From the NCBI GenBank assembly GCA_003265685.1, contig KZ836107.1:53330-117329 (forward strand): a DNA stretch of 64,000 bases. The letters run 5' to 3'. The notes beneath the pieces were generated by a model. That model made no database searches. It saw only the letters and a list, made by a program, of their open reading frames with translations, and was not told where the DNA came from. Shown here piece after piece: positions 18,034 through 27,120 of the stretch. Source of the stretch: Piscinibacter caeni. Lineage in GTDB: Bacteria > Pseudomonadota > Gammaproteobacteria > Burkholderiales > Burkholderiaceae_C. The translations under genes were made by a program, and so were the position numbers. Each line of letters opens with the position of its first letter. Positions within the stretch are counted from its first letter, which is position 1.

Positions 18034-19262
18034 TCACGCTGCAAGACGACGCGGGGCGTCCGAAGCGCCTGGCCGGGCTGGCGACGAACATCGCCCTGGC
18101 GCTGGCCGTCGCTCTCTCGCTCGCCGCCTGCGGCAAGGGCGGAGCCAAGGACGAACATGCCGCCGAAGGCGACACACATGCCGAGCATGCCGGCGAAAAG
18201 AAGGACGAGCACAAGGAAGGCGCCGAGGAACTGACCCTCACCGCCGAAGAGGCGGAACGCGCGGGTGTGAAGGTCGAGGCGATCAAGGCCGAGGCCCTCG
18301 GCGAGACGATCCAGGTGACCGCGACGATCCGGCCCGACCAGGACCGTCTGGCGCGTGTCGCACCCCGCATCGAAGGCCGCATCACCTCGGCGCCGGCGAA
18401 GCTGGGTGACCGCGTGCGCGCCGGGCAGACGCTGGCCACGCTCGACAGCGTCGACGTCGCCGAAGCGCACGCCGGCTGGGTTCAGTCCCAGGCCGAACTG
18501 CGCATCGCCGAGGCCGACTTCAAGCGCGCCGAGTCGCTGAATGCGGAGGAGATCATCCCGCGCAAGGACTTCCTGCGCGCCCAGGCCGACCGCGACAAGG
18601 CGACCGCCGCGGTTCGAAACGCCGCCGACCGGCTGCGATTGCTCGGCGGCGCACAGGCGGCCAGCGGCAGCGGCGTCGCCGGCTTCGCCGTCACGGCGCC
18701 GTTTGCCGGCACCGTGATCGAGAAGAAGGTGACGCTGGGCGAACTGGGCAGCCCGAGCGAGGCGATGTTCACCATCGCCGACCTGAGCCGCGTGTGGATC
18801 CAGGCCGACCTGCCCGAGGCCGCGCTGGCCAAGGTCCGGCTGGGGGCCAACGCCAAGGTGACGGTGCCGGCCTACCCCGGCGAGACCTTCAGCGGGCGGG
18901 TCGGCCACATCGGCGCGATGCTCGACAAGGACACCCGCACGATCGCGGCCCGCATCGAGGTCGCCAATGCGGATGGCCGCCTGAAGCCCGAGATGTTCGC
19001 CACCGCGACCATCGAGGCCGGTGGCGACAAGCGCGATGTCATCAGCTTGCCGGATGCGGCCATCGTGCTGCTGGAGGGCCAGCCGACCGTCTTCGTCTAT
19101 GAGCAGGGGGCGTACGAGGCGCGCCAGGTCGAGCCGGGCGAGCGTGTCGGTGGCCGCACGTTGCTCAAGTCGGGCATCAAGGCAGGCGACCAGGTCGTCA
19201 CTTCCGGGGCCTACGCGCTCAAGGCACGCAAGCTGAAATCGCAGCTTGGCCACGGGCATTGA
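18030..19262 (+). CDS. czcB: CzcB, periplasmic membrane-fusion protein
   Basis: A 410-residue adaptor linking CzcA to CzcC. A hydrophobic N-terminal segment ends in LAAC, so it may be a lipoprotein. An acidic, His-rich stretch follows (about 45-75, DEHAAEGDTHAEHAGEKKDEH), which may bind Zn or Cd in the periplasm. Barrel-sandwich halves (RVAPRIEGRITSAPAKLGDRV and FAVTAPFAGTVIEKKV) flank an alpha-hairpin. The start is an ATG at 18030 overlapping the czcC stop; czcA begins 16 bp after its end. Confidence 0.93.
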   Translation: MITLQDDAGRPKRLAGLATNIALALAVALSLAACGKGGAKDEHAAEGDTHAEHAGEKKDEHKEGAEELTLTAEEAERAGVKVEAIKAEALGETIQVTATIRPDQDRLARVAPRIEGRITSAPAKLGDRVRAGQTLATLDSVDVAEAHAGWVQSQAELRIAEADFKRAESLNAEEIIPRKDFLRAQADRDKATAAVRNAADRLRLLGGAQAASGSGVAGFAVTAPFAGTVIEKKVTLGELGSPSEAMFTIADLSRVWIQADLPEAALAKVRLGANAKVTVPAYPGETFSGRVGHIGAMLDKDTRTIAARIEVANADGRLKPEMFATATIEAGGDKRDVISLPDAAIVLLEGQPTVFVYEQGAYEARQVEPGERVGGRTLLKSGIKAGDQVVTSGAYALKARKLKSQLGHGH

Positions 19263-19277
19263 GAAGGACCACGGACC

Positions 19278-22200
19278 ATGCTCAATGCAATCGTTGATGC
19301 CAGCCTGCGCTACAAGGTGCTGGTGCTGGTGGCCTTCGCCGTGCTGGTCGGCCTCGGGGCCATGGCCTATCGGCAGGTGCCGGTGGACGCCTTCCCCGAC
19401 GTGACGCCGGCCCAGGTGAACATCTATACCGAGTCCCCCGGCGTCGCCGCCGAGGACATCGAGAAGCTGCTCACCGTTCCGATCGAAGCCGCGATGGCGG
19501 GCCTCGCGGACGTGGAAGTCGTGCGCTCGGTGTCGCTGTTCGGCCTGTCCTACGTCGGCGTGTACTTCAAGGACAACGTCGACATCTACTTCGCGCGCCG
19601 GCTGGTGGGCGAGAAGCTGCAGGAGGTGAAGGGCCGCCTGCCCGAGGGCTACGGCGAGCCAGAACTCGGCCCCAACAGCTCGGGGCTGGGCCAGGTGTTC
19701 TGGTACACGATCGAGGACGCCGACAAGAAGCTCAGCGCGATGGACCTGCGCACGCTGCAGGACTGGACCGTGCGGCTGATCCTTCGCACGGCGGCGGGCG
19801 TCGACGACGTGACGACCTGGGGCGGCCTGGAGAAGCAGTACCAGGTGCAGATCGACCCTCGGCGCCTGGTCAAGTACGGCCTCTCCTTCAAGGAAGTGAT
19901 GGAGCGGCTGGCCGCCAACAACAAGCAGGTCGGCGGCCAATTCCTCAACATCGGCGTCGAGCAGTACCTGGTGCGCGGCCTGGGCCTAGTCAGCAACGCG
20001 GCCGACATCGGCACCATCGTCGTGGCCGAGCGCAACGGCGCGCCGATCTACGTGCGCGACATCGCCGACGTGAAGGAGGCGCCCGCCGTGCGCTTCGGTG
20101 CCGTCACGCGCAACGGCCAGGAGACCGTGCTCGGCATCGCGCTGGCGCGCATCAACGAAAACGCCGCGACGGTGGTCAAGGAGGTCAAGGACAAGCTGGC
20201 CATCGCGCAGGCCGCGCTGCCCAAGGGCATCGAACTGAAGGCGGCCTACGACCGCACCGAGATCGTCGACAAGGCGCTGGCGACCTCGACCAACGCGCTG
20301 ATCGAAGGCTCGATCCTGGTCGCGGTGATCCTGTTCCTCTTTCTCGGCGAGTTCCGCTCAGCCATCGTCGTGATCGTCACGTTGCCGCTGGCGATGCTGT
20401 TCGCCTTCATCTGCATGCAGCGTTTCGGCATGTCGGCCAACCTGATGTCGCTGGCCGGCTTGGCCATCGGCATCGGGATGATGGTCGACGGCGCGGTGGT
20501 GATGGTCGAGAACGCCTTTCGCCTGCTCTCGCACGCACGCGAGTCGGGCCGGCCGATCAACCGGACGCACGTGGTGCTCGAAGCGGCGCGCGAGGTGGCG
20601 AACCCGATCGCCTTCGCGATCATGATCATCATCGTGGTGTTCCTGCCGCTGTTCTCGCTGACGGGGCTGGAAGGCAAGCTGTTCAAGCCGATGGCCTTGA
20701 CCATCACCTTCGCGATGGCCGGCTCGCTGCTGCTGTCGCTGACGCTGGTGCCGGTGCTGGCCGCGCTGATCCTCAAGCCCAAGGAGGAGAAGGACACCTG
20801 GCTGGTACGCGGCGCGAAGAAGCTCTACCTGCCGATGCTGGACTGGGCGCTCGACCGCAAGAAAACGGTGATCGGCGCGGCGGTCGCGCTGCTGGTCGGC
20901 GCGCTTGCCCTCTTTCCGCTGCTCGGCAAGGAGTTCATGCCGACGCTGCAGGAGGACGCGATCATGTTCCGCGTCGTTGGCATCCCTTCGACCTCGCTGG
21001 ACGAATCGATCCGCGTGGCCAACGTCATGGACGCCGCTCTGCGCAAGAAGTACCCGCAGGTGAACTCGGTGCTGGCCACCATCGGCCGTGCCGAGAAGGG
21101 CGAGACGGCCGACGTGAACTACATGGAAGTCCTGCTGGACATGAAGCCCAAGGACGAGTGGCCGACGAAACAGTCGTATGCCGCGCTCGGACGGGAGATG
21201 CAGGAGTTCCTCGAAGGCGAGGTACAGACCGCGGTGTTCGGCGCCACCCAGCCGATCCAGATGCGCGTGGAGGAACTGATCTCCGGCGTTCGAGCGACGC
21301 TGGCGCTGAAGGTCTATGGCGAGGATCTGGACAAGCTCGAGGAACTGTCCGCGCAGCTCAAGGGCGTGGTCGGCGCCGTGCCCGGCGTGGCGGACCTGTC
21401 GGCCGAGGCCAACAAGGGCAAGCCGCAGATGGTCATCAAGGTGGATCGCCAGGCGGCGGCCCGCTATGGCCTGAATGCCGACGACATCCTCGCCATCGTG
21501 CAGGCCGGCATCGGCGGCGAATCGGTCTCTACGCTGATCGAAGGCACGCGCCGCTTCGAGATCGCGGTGCGGCTGCCCGAGGAGTTCCGCAACAGCCCGT
21601 CGGCCATCGCGGCGATCCCGATCCGCACCTCCGAAGGCGCGATCGTGCCGTTTGCCCAGGTGGCGAAGATCGAGCTTGCCGAGGGCTACACCTTCGTGCG
21701 GCGGGAAGCGCTGCAGCGCTACGCGGTGCTGCAGATGGACGTGCAGGGCCGTGACGTGGACAGCTTCGTAAAGGACGCCAACGCAGCGATCGCGGCCAAG
21801 GTCAAGATGCCCACCGGCTACTGGGTGGAATGGGGCGGCGCCTTCGAGAACCAGCAGCGCGCGATGGAGCGCCTGGGCATCATCGTGCCGCTGACCATCG
21901 GTCTGATCTTCATCCTGCTGTACACGGCGTTCAACTCGGTGCGCCACGCGACACTGATCATCGCCAACGTGCCGTTCGCGATCATCGGCGGCATCGTCGG
22001 GCTGTTCATCACCGGGCAGTACCTGTCGGTGCCGTCGGCAATCGGCTTCATCGCGGTGTTCGGGGTGGCCATGCTCAACGGCATCGTGCTGGTCTCGTTC
22101 CTCAACGACCAGCGCAAGCACGGCCTGTCGATCCGCGACGCCGTGCGCCAGGGCGCCGCGCTGCGCCTGCGGCCGGTGCTGATGACCGCCTCGGTGGCGA

Positions 22201-22442
22201 TCCTCGGGCTGGTGCCGATGCTGATCTCGTCCGGCGTCGGCGCCGAGACGCAGCGCCCGCTGGCCACCGTGGTGATCGGCGGCCTGATCACCTCGACGCT
22301 GCTGACACTGCTGCTGCTGCCGCTGATCTACGAATGGTCCGAGTCGCGCGCCGAAGCGAAGCAGCGCGCGCGCGACGCGGCCGAGGACGCCGATCAACCG
22401 CAGGCCATCGCCGCACCGCAACCCACCCAGGAGACGCCATGA
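19278..22442 (+). CDS. czcA: CzcA, RND heavy-metal efflux pump
   Basis: A 1054-residue proton-driven inner-membrane pump that exports Zn, Co or Cd through CzcB and CzcC. It has 12 expected membrane helices and two large periplasmic loops. The heavy-metal RND signature appears as GIGMMVDGAVVMVEN at about residues 396-410, with the Asp and Glu of the proton relay, close to the HME1 (divalent cation) type. Typical N-terminal phrases are VPVDAFPDVTPAQVNIYTESPG and GLSYVGVYFKDNVDIYFAR. The C-terminus is basic and soluble. The stop overlaps the start of the PII-like gene (ATGA). Confidence 0.95.
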   Translation: MLNAIVDASLRYKVLVLVAFAVLVGLGAMAYRQVPVDAFPDVTPAQVNIYTESPGVAAEDIEKLLTVPIEAAMAGLADVEVVRSVSLFGLSYVGVYFKDNVDIYFARRLVGEKLQEVKGRLPEGYGEPELGPNSSGLGQVFWYTIEDADKKLSAMDLRTLQDWTVRLILRTAAGVDDVTTWGGLEKQYQVQIDPRRLVKYGLSFKEVMERLAANNKQVGGQFLNIGVEQYLVRGLGLVSNAADIGTIVVAERNGAPIYVRDIADVKEAPAVRFGAVTRNGQETVLGIALARINENAATVVKEVKDKLAIAQAALPKGIELKAAYDRTEIVDKALATSTNALIEGSILVAVILFLFLGEFRSAIVVIVTLPLAMLFAFICMQRFGMSANLMSLAGLAIGIGMMVDGAVVMVENAFRLLSHARESGRPINRTHVVLEAAREVANPIAFAIMIIIVVFLPLFSLTGLEGKLFKPMALTITFAMAGSLLLSLTLVPVLAALILKPKEEKDTWLVRGAKKLYLPMLDWALDRKKTVIGAAVALLVGALALFPLLGKEFMPTLQEDAIMFRVVGIPSTSLDESIRVANVMDAALRKKYPQVNSVLATIGRAEKGETADVNYMEVLLDMKPKDEWPTKQSYAALGREMQEFLEGEVQTAVFGATQPIQMRVEELISGVRATLALKVYGEDLDKLEELSAQLKGVVGAVPGVADLSAEANKGKPQMVIKVDRQAAARYGLNADDILAIVQAGIGGESVSTLIEGTRRFEIAVRLPEEFRNSPSAIAAIPIRTSEGAIVPFAQVAKIELAEGYTFVRREALQRYAVLQMDVQGRDVDSFVKDANAAIAAKVKMPTGYWVEWGGAFENQQRAMERLGIIVPLTIGLIFILLYTAFNSVRHATLIIANVPFAIIGGIVGLFITGQYLSVPSAIGFIAVFGVAMLNGIVLVSFLNDQRKHGLSIRDAVRQGAALRLRPVLMTASVAILGLVPMLISSGVGAETQRPLATVVIGGLITSTLLTLLLLPLIYEWSESRAEAKQRARDAAEDADQPQAIAAPQPTQETP

Positions 22443-22777
22443 AGGAAATCAAGGCCTACGTGCACGCAAGCCGCATCGCCGACGTGATAGCGGCACTCAA
22501 GGACAGCCCGGCCTGGGGCGGCGAGCGCAGTGGCCGCCGCCACAACCTGGCCGTCTACGTCGTCAAGGGTTCTCTGCTGGCGCTGGACAGCGACGAGAAG
22601 CACTACTCGATGGACCTCGGCGACGAAGTCATCAACGAATACAAGCTGGAACTGCTGTGCGAGGACGGCGAGGTCGAAGCCCTCTCGGCCGCGCTGATGG
22701 CGGCTGCCCGCACCGGACAGTCGGTCGCGGGCTGGATCACCGTCATCGACGTGGTCAGCGCGGCGCCCATTCACTGA
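22439..22777 (+). CDS. PII-like protein of the PII-NG type, linked to metal efflux
   Basis: A 112-residue PII-superfamily protein. It starts with the family opening MKEIKAYVHASRIADVIAAL and ends with GWITVIDV. The T-loop region (about 36-60) does not match the conserved GlnB/GlnK loop. PII proteins of the so-called NG group are known to sit beside heavy-metal RND genes rather than nitrogen genes, which fits this position. The 4-bp overlap with czcA implies coupled synthesis. A regulatory contact with the pump is my inference; the ligand is unknown. Confidence 0.8.
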   Translation: MKEIKAYVHASRIADVIAALKDSPAWGGERSGRRHNLAVYVVKGSLLALDSDEKHYSMDLGDEVINEYKLELLCEDGEVEALSAALMAAARTGQSVAGWITVIDVVSAAPIH

Positions 22778-22812
22778 CGCCCACTGTTCATTCAACCCAC
22801 CAAGGAAGCACC

Positions 22813-23181
22813 ATGAAGCACCTCTTCACGACCCTCCTGTTCGCTGCCGTCGCTGCGGCGCCTGCCTTCGCCGCCGAAGACCACCAGCCCAAGCATGGCG
22901 GCGTCGTCGTCGAAACCAAGGCCGGTGACATGGAACTCGTCGCCAAGGCCGACTCGATCGTCATCCACGTCAGCGACCACGGCAAGGCGATGAAGCTGAC
23001 CAGTGCCACCGGCAAGGTCACGGTGTTCAACGGCAACGACAAGACCGAGGCGCCACTGGCGCTGGCCGGCGACAAGCTCGAGGCCAAGGGAAGCTTCAAA
23101 GTCGGCGCCGGCACCAAGGTACTGGCGGACGTGGCAGTGAACGGGAAGCCGGCCGTGGCCGCACGGTTCACGTTGAAGTAG
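22813..23181 (+). CDS. Small periplasmic protein of the czc cluster
   Basis: A 122-residue exported protein. The ATG at 22813 follows AAGGAA and begins the signal MKHLFTTLLFAAVAAAPAFA. The mature domain starts EDHQPKHGGVVVETKAGDMELVAK and continues as beta-strands, ending KPAVAARFTLK. The N-terminal His residues (HQPKHGG) resemble the metal-binding tips of CusB/CusF-like periplasmic domains. It is 36 bp after the PII-like gene and probably belongs to the same operon. A periplasmic metal-buffering role is plausible but not shown. Confidence 0.7.
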   Translation: MKHLFTTLLFAAVAAAPAFAAEDHQPKHGGVVVETKAGDMELVAKADSIVIHVSDHGKAMKLTSATGKVTVFNGNDKTEAPLALAGDKLEAKGSFKVGAGTKVLADVAVNGKPAVAARFTLK

Positions 23182-23237
23182 CGTTCGCGAGCATTGGCGC
23201 CGCGGCACCATGGACAAGAACCGACCAGGGGAGCCGG

Positions 23238-23548
23238 ATGGTCTCGCGCAGACAAGTCTTGCTGTGAGCCCTTGCCTCGTCTGGATCGGGACGCTGCCGC
23301 GCTCGCTCATCCGGCTGCGCCTGGCGCCCGGCGCGCACCAGCTTGCTTTCGAGTGGAACGAGCGGGTTCACGGCTTCGCTGTCGACGGCGCAGCGGGTGA
23401 CCTTCGCATCGTCGAACTCGCGGGCTCGTCGGTGCCACTGGATCGTCCCTACCACTGGTCGGACGCCGATCCCGCCGGGGCGAAGCTGCGCGCGCGCATG
23501 ACAAGGCTGGTCGCGGACGCGCTATGGACCAGCTCTGCGCCGCGATGA
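23238..23548 (+). pseudogene. Decayed lipoprotein paralogue with internal deletion
   Basis: Remnant of the lipoprotein family represented intact at 3679-4230 and 23587-24129. An ATG at 23238 with GGGGAG 4 bases upstream starts MVSRRQVLL, like the MNLARRRALL of the next gene, but runs into TGA at 23265. The C-terminal half of the family then appears in another frame: LIRLRLAPGAHQLAFEW, GDLRIVELAGSS, MTRLVADA, ending at 23548. Roughly 100 codons covering the lipobox and N-domain are missing between the two pieces. The open frame from 23210 has no Shine-Dalgarno sequence. It sits right before an intact copy, so it probably began as a tandem duplicate. Confidence 0.65.
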
Positions 23549-23586
23549 AAACGGCCCCAGCTCAACTGAACCGAAGGGGGTACACC

Positions 23587-24129
23587 ATGAATCTCGCACG
23601 CCGCCGCGCCCTGCTCTTCGCCGTGGGCGGCTCCGCGCTGCTGACGGCAGGCTGCATGACCAAGCCCTTGCGGCCGGCGAATGCCGACGGCACGTACTGC
23701 TTCCGCATCGGCAAGAGCTATCGCCCGACGCTGACTTGCACACCAGCGGCGATCCCTTCGGAATCGATCGAGGCCGATGCGAAGCGCTTTGAACCCGCGC
23801 CCGGCAGGCTGACGGTCTACCTGGTTCGCAAACGCTGGGGCGACGGCCGGAACGTGGTGAGGGTCAACAGCGATGGTGCATCGGCAGTCGATACGGTGCC
23901 GGAGTCCTTCGCGCGCTGGCGCTTGCCTGCGGGCAGTCATCGCCTCGCGGTCACGTGGCCGGAGGGCTCCGCGACCTTGGATATCGCCGGCGCCGCCGGG
24001 GAAGTGGTCTTTGTCGAGGTGATCGGCAGCGTCTGGGTGTGGGGCAGCAACTACCGACTCGAACGCGGCGACGCCGCGGAGTCCCGCCTACGTGCGATGT
24101 CGCTGCGCCTCGTGGCCGATGTCGGATGA
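23587..24129 (+). CDS. Lipoprotein, czc-region member of the local paralogous family
   Basis: A 180-residue lipoprotein. The ATG at 23587 has AAGGGGG upstream and starts a signal ending LLTAGC (Cys near residue 20). The mature part opens KPLRPANADGTYCFRIGKSY, parallel to KPIRPLNADGTWCHRVGKA in the protein at 3679. It ends with SVWVWGSNYRLERGD, parallel to SAWAWGSTYGFEPGD. These matched segments show common descent. The family has no known activity; the beta-rich C-terminal part recalls DUF2846-like lipoproteins. It follows the decayed copy and precedes a small membrane protein on the same strand. Confidence 0.72.
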   Translation: MNLARRRALLFAVGGSALLTAGCMTKPLRPANADGTYCFRIGKSYRPTLTCTPAAIPSESIEADAKRFEPAPGRLTVYLVRKRWGDGRNVVRVNSDGASAVDTVPESFARWRLPAGSHRLAVTWPEGSATLDIAGAAGEVVFVEVIGSVWVWGSNYRLERGDAAESRLRAMSLRLVADVG

Positions 24130-24198
24130 GGAACGGCGCGTCGGGCGGCTGTCGGTTGCGTGCCCGCAGTCCCTTCGATTCCCGCTCGAGGACTTCGC

Positions 24199-24447
24199 AT
24201 GGGCCGAAAGTATCTCGACACCGCCCTGGCCCAGACGATCGCCTGGCTGTGGCTGGGCTTTCTCGTCGCCGGTGTCGTGGCGTGGTTCGCCCACCGGTAC
24301 TGGCGCAAGCGCCATCCGCCCCCGGTCCCCGAGCCCGAGCGCAGCTACAGCCAGCGCCTGGAACAGCGACTCGCGAAGAACCAGGGCGCCGCGAAGCGCA
24401 AGCGGCGAGGCGGCTCTGCCAAGAGCCGTCCCCGCCGCCACGGATGA
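24199..24447 (+). CDS. Small single-pass membrane protein
   Basis: An 82-residue protein. The ATG at 24199 follows GAGG at 6 bases. One transmembrane helix is evident (TIAWLWLGFLVAGVVAWFA, about residues 11-29), followed by a basic, Pro-rich cytoplasmic tail that ends in many Lys/Arg residues (KRKRRGGSAKSRPRRHG). No family is recognised. It lies between the lipoprotein gene and the convergent DUF4148 gene, which ends 11 bp away. The highly charged tail suggests contact with nucleic acid or phospholipid heads, but this is only a guess. Confidence 0.55.
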   Translation: MGRKYLDTALAQTIAWLWLGFLVAGVVAWFAHRYWRKRHPPPVPEPERSYSQRLEQRLAKNQGAAKRKRRGGSAKSRPRRHG

Positions 24448-24457
24448 GGCCCGATGC

Positions 24458-24796
24458 TCAGCCGCCGGCCGTCAGTTCCATGCGCGCCCGGCGCTGTTCG
24501 GGCGACTCGTTGCGCATCTCGTCAATGACCTGTTGGCGCGTCTTGGCGGGGCCGGCGTTCTTGATCGGCAGGGGCGCACCGCGCTGGATCAGTGCCAGCG
24601 TGCCGTCCTTGCGCGCGGCCTCGAGTTCGGCCAGCACTTCGGCGCGTGCCTTGCCGTTCGTGGCGTGATCCGGGTGGTACGTGAACCCCGCCTCGCCGCC
24701 GGCGGCGTGATAGATCGAGGCAGCCTGCGCCAGCCCGGGCAGCGCGAGGGTGGAGATGACGGCGACGGTGGCGAGGGCGAACTTGTCGAAGCGCAT
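24458..24796 (-). CDS. DUF4148-type exported protein, czc region
   Basis: A 112-residue exported protein. The ATG at 24796 has AAGGAA 8 bases upstream and starts the signal MRFDKFALATVAVISTLALPGLAQA; a longer frame adds 12 unsupported residues. The mature part includes GGEAGFTYHPDH and KARAEVLAELEAARKDGTL, the same two blocks as in the protein at 4277, then TRQQVIDEMRNESPEQRRAR. It is divergent from czcR, whose product may control both. Function unknown; the family is often metal-induced in Burkholderiales. Confidence 0.75.
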   Translation of the reverse strand: MRFDKFALATVAVISTLALPGLAQAASIYHAAGGEAGFTYHPDHATNGKARAEVLAELEAARKDGTLALIQRGAPLPIKNAGPAKTRQQVIDEMRNESPEQRRARMELTAGG

Positions 24797-24953
24797 GGTG
24801 TCTATTCCTTGACTGGTAGTTCCCGCAAGCAACCTGCCGCGGGATGCCTGACGGCATGACCGCCAATCTAGAAACCGCGCACCAACAGAAACGGGTCGAA
24901 CCGATGACAGTTTGGACAGGCTGGCCGCGCTGCCGCATCAAGGTTCCGCGCGC

Positions 24954-25640
24954 ATGAAGCTGCTGGTGATCGACGACGAGGTCAAGCTGGCCGAGTACCT
25001 GCGCAAGGGGCTGACCGAGGAAGGCTTCGTGGTGGACCTCGCCCACAACGGTGTCGATGGCCTGCACCTCGCGATGGAGTCCGACTACGAACTGATCGTG
25101 CTGGACGGCATGCTGCCCGGCATCGACGGCCTGGGCCTGCTCGCGGCGCTGCGGCAGAGCAAGCAGACGCCGGTGCTGATGCTGACGGCCCGCGTGCGCG
25201 TCGAAGACCGGGTGCGCGGGCTGCAGAACGGCGCCGACGACTACCTCGTCAAGCCCTTCGCTTTCTCGGAACTGCTGGCACGCATCCAGGTGCTGCTGCG
25301 CCGTGCGCGCCCTGCCCGCGCCACTGACGGCGCGACCGTGCTCGGGTTGGCGGATCTCGAGATCGACCTGATCCGCCGCAGAGCGGTCCGGGCCGGACGC
25401 AGGCTTGAACTCACCGCGCAGGAGTTCGGCCTGCTCGCGCTGTTCGTGCGCCGGCAGGGCGAAGTGCTGTCACGCACCGAGATCGCCGAGCAGGTGTGGG
25501 ACATGAACTTCGACAGCGCGACGAACGTCATCGACGTCGCCATCCGCCGCCTGCGCAACAAGCTCGATGCCCCCTTCGAGCGCACCTTGCTGCACACCGT
25601 GCGTGGCATGGGCTACGTGCTTGAGTCGCGCGACGAATGA
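24954..25640 (+). CDS. czcR: CzcR, OmpR-family response regulator
   Basis: A 228-residue regulator expected to control czcCBA in answer to Zn, Co or Cd. The acidic pair in VIDDE, phospho-acceptor Asp51 in VLDGMLPG and Lys in DYLVKPF are intact; Gly follows the Asp where the two copper-region regulators have Val. The winged helix ends [12 protein letters not shown] use ATG 24954, where the receiver begins; a longer frame from 24912 adds 14 residues of no family likeness. The AAGG upstream is 10 bases away. Its TGA overlaps the ATG of the kinase gene by 4 bp. Confidence 0.9.
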   Translation: MKLLVIDDEVKLAEYLRKGLTEEGFVVDLAHNGVDGLHLAMESDYELIVLDGMLPGIDGLGLLAALRQSKQTPVLMLTARVRVEDRVRGLQNGADDYLVKPFAFSELLARIQVLLRRARPARATDGATVLGLADLEIDLIRRRAVRAGRRLELTAQEFGLLALFVRRQGEVLSRTEIAEQVWDMNFDSATNVIDVAIRRLRNKLDAPFERTLLHTVRGMGYVLESRDE

Positions 25641-27043
25641 GCCGCAGCCGCATCGGGTCGCTCGGCCGTCGGCTGTCTTACTGGCTGGCCTTGCAGAGCC
25701 TGGCCGGCCTGGTCGTGGTCTGCGCGGCGGTTTACGGCGCCACGCATCTGGGCTTCCAGGCCCGCCAGTCGGAGGAACTGGTGCAGAAGCAGGTTCAGCT
25801 TCGGCATCTGCTCGCGGAGTCGTCGCACGACGGTGACGTGGTCACGCTGAAGCACAAGCTCGACGACTTCTTCATCGGCCATCCCGACATGGCTCTGGCC
25901 TTGACGCGCGCCACCGATGGATCGGAGTTCTATCGACGCTCCTCGCCCGTACCGACGGGCGACGTGCGCGTCGCACGGTTCGCACTGCCCGCGCCGGCGC
26001 CGGCGCCGGAGCAAGGCTCGCTCGATGCCGTACTGGCGCTGGACATCCGCGAAGACGCCGCGCTGTTGCGCCGCATCGGCTTCACGCTCGCGGTGGCCGC
26101 GCTCGCCGGCGCGCTGCTGGTATCGGCCGGCGGCTTCCTGCTCGTGCGCCTTGGCCTGCGCCCGCTGCGCGATCTGGTGAACCAGACCCGGCAGCTCGCG
26201 GCCGACACGCTGCACCGCCGCCTGGACGGCTCGGCCCAGCCGGAAGAACTCGAGCCCCTGATCGCGCAATTCAACGACTTGCTCGGCAGGCTGGAAATGG
26301 CCTATGCGCAACTGGAGGGCTTCAACGCCGACGTGGCCCACGAGCTGTGCACGCCGCTGGCGACGCTGATCGGCAGCACCGAGCTGGCCTTGCGCAAGGC
26401 CCGCGATGCCGACGAACTGCGCGATGTGCTCGGCTCGAACCTGGAGGAATTGCAGCGCGTCGCCGGCATCGTGCACGACATGCTGTTCCTGTCGCAGGCC
26501 GATCGCGGTGCCTCGGCGCGACGCGTCCCGACCCCAAGCCTCGCCGCGTTGGCGCGACAGGTGTTCAACTACCATGAGGCGGCACTGGTCGATGCCGGTC
26601 TGACGCTGGAGATCATCGGAGACGCCGAGGGCAGCTTCGACACGCCATTGCTGCAGCGCGCCCTGTCCAACCTGATCGGCAATGCCACACGCTACGCGCG
26701 GCGCGGATCGACCGTGCGCGTGGAGATCGCTGGCGACCCGGCAGGCGAGGTGCAACTGAAGGTGGTGAACGCCGGCGGCACCATCGGGCCCGACGATCTT
26801 CCGCGCTTGTTCGATCGCTTCTACCGCGGCGACTCCGCGCGCAGCGACGCCGATCGCAACCACGGGCTCGGACTGTCCATCGTTGCAGCCATCGCGCGCA
26901 TGCACGGGGGCCGGCCCTTGGCAACGTCGTCGGGCGGGACTTCGTCGATCGGCATGAGCTTGCGGGACGCGGCATCCAACGAGCCCGCCTTGTCGACGCC
27001 AGCCGCCGCTGCCGCAGCAACAACCGTCTCTCCGGGGCATTGA
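25637..27043 (+). CDS. czcS: CzcS, heavy-metal sensor histidine kinase with altered H-box
   Basis: A 468-residue membrane kinase, partner of CzcR. Transmembrane helices lie near residues 17-37 and 148-171 around a periplasmic sensor, then HAMP. The phospho-His (about 235) is present, but the H-box reads VAHELCTPL: the highly conserved Arg is Cys. N-box NLIGNATRY and G-box [17 protein letters not shown] are normal. The periplasmic part has an Ala/Pro repeat (APAPAPAPE). The C-terminal 30 residues are an Ala/Thr tail. The Cys change may lower kinase or phosphatase activity or introduce thiol sensitivity; it could also be a recent mutation. Confidence 0.9.
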   Translation: MSRSRIGSLGRRLSYWLALQSLAGLVVVCAAVYGATHLGFQARQSEELVQKQVQLRHLLAESSHDGDVVTLKHKLDDFFIGHPDMALALTRATDGSEFYRRSSPVPTGDVRVARFALPAPAPAPEQGSLDAVLALDIREDAALLRRIGFTLAVAALAGALLVSAGGFLLVRLGLRPLRDLVNQTRQLAADTLHRRLDGSAQPEELEPLIAQFNDLLGRLEMAYAQLEGFNADVAHELCTPLATLIGSTELALRKARDADELRDVLGSNLEELQRVAGIVHDMLFLSQADRGASARRVPTPSLAALARQVFNYHEAALVDAGLTLEIIGDAEGSFDTPLLQRALSNLIGNATRYARRGSTVRVEIAGDPAGEVQLKVVNAGGTIGPDDLPRLFDRFYRGDSARSDADRNHGLGLSIVAAIARMHGGRPLATSSGGTSSIGMSLRDAASNEPALSTPAAAAAATTVSPGH

Positions 27044-27120
27044 ACGCCGCGGCCCGATCCGGCATCCAAGTGCCGATGCTCGGCCTCCAAATCAGACTGG
27101 CCGGAGTTGAGGAGTCTTCG

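Noticed and set aside
17571..19940. 789-residue minus-strand frame over czcC-czcB-czcA
   Set aside because: It crosses three well-supported genes on the other strand and shows no domain.
20358..22421. 687-residue minus-strand frame over czcA
   Set aside because: It is an antisense product rich in His, Arg and Gln, with no motif.
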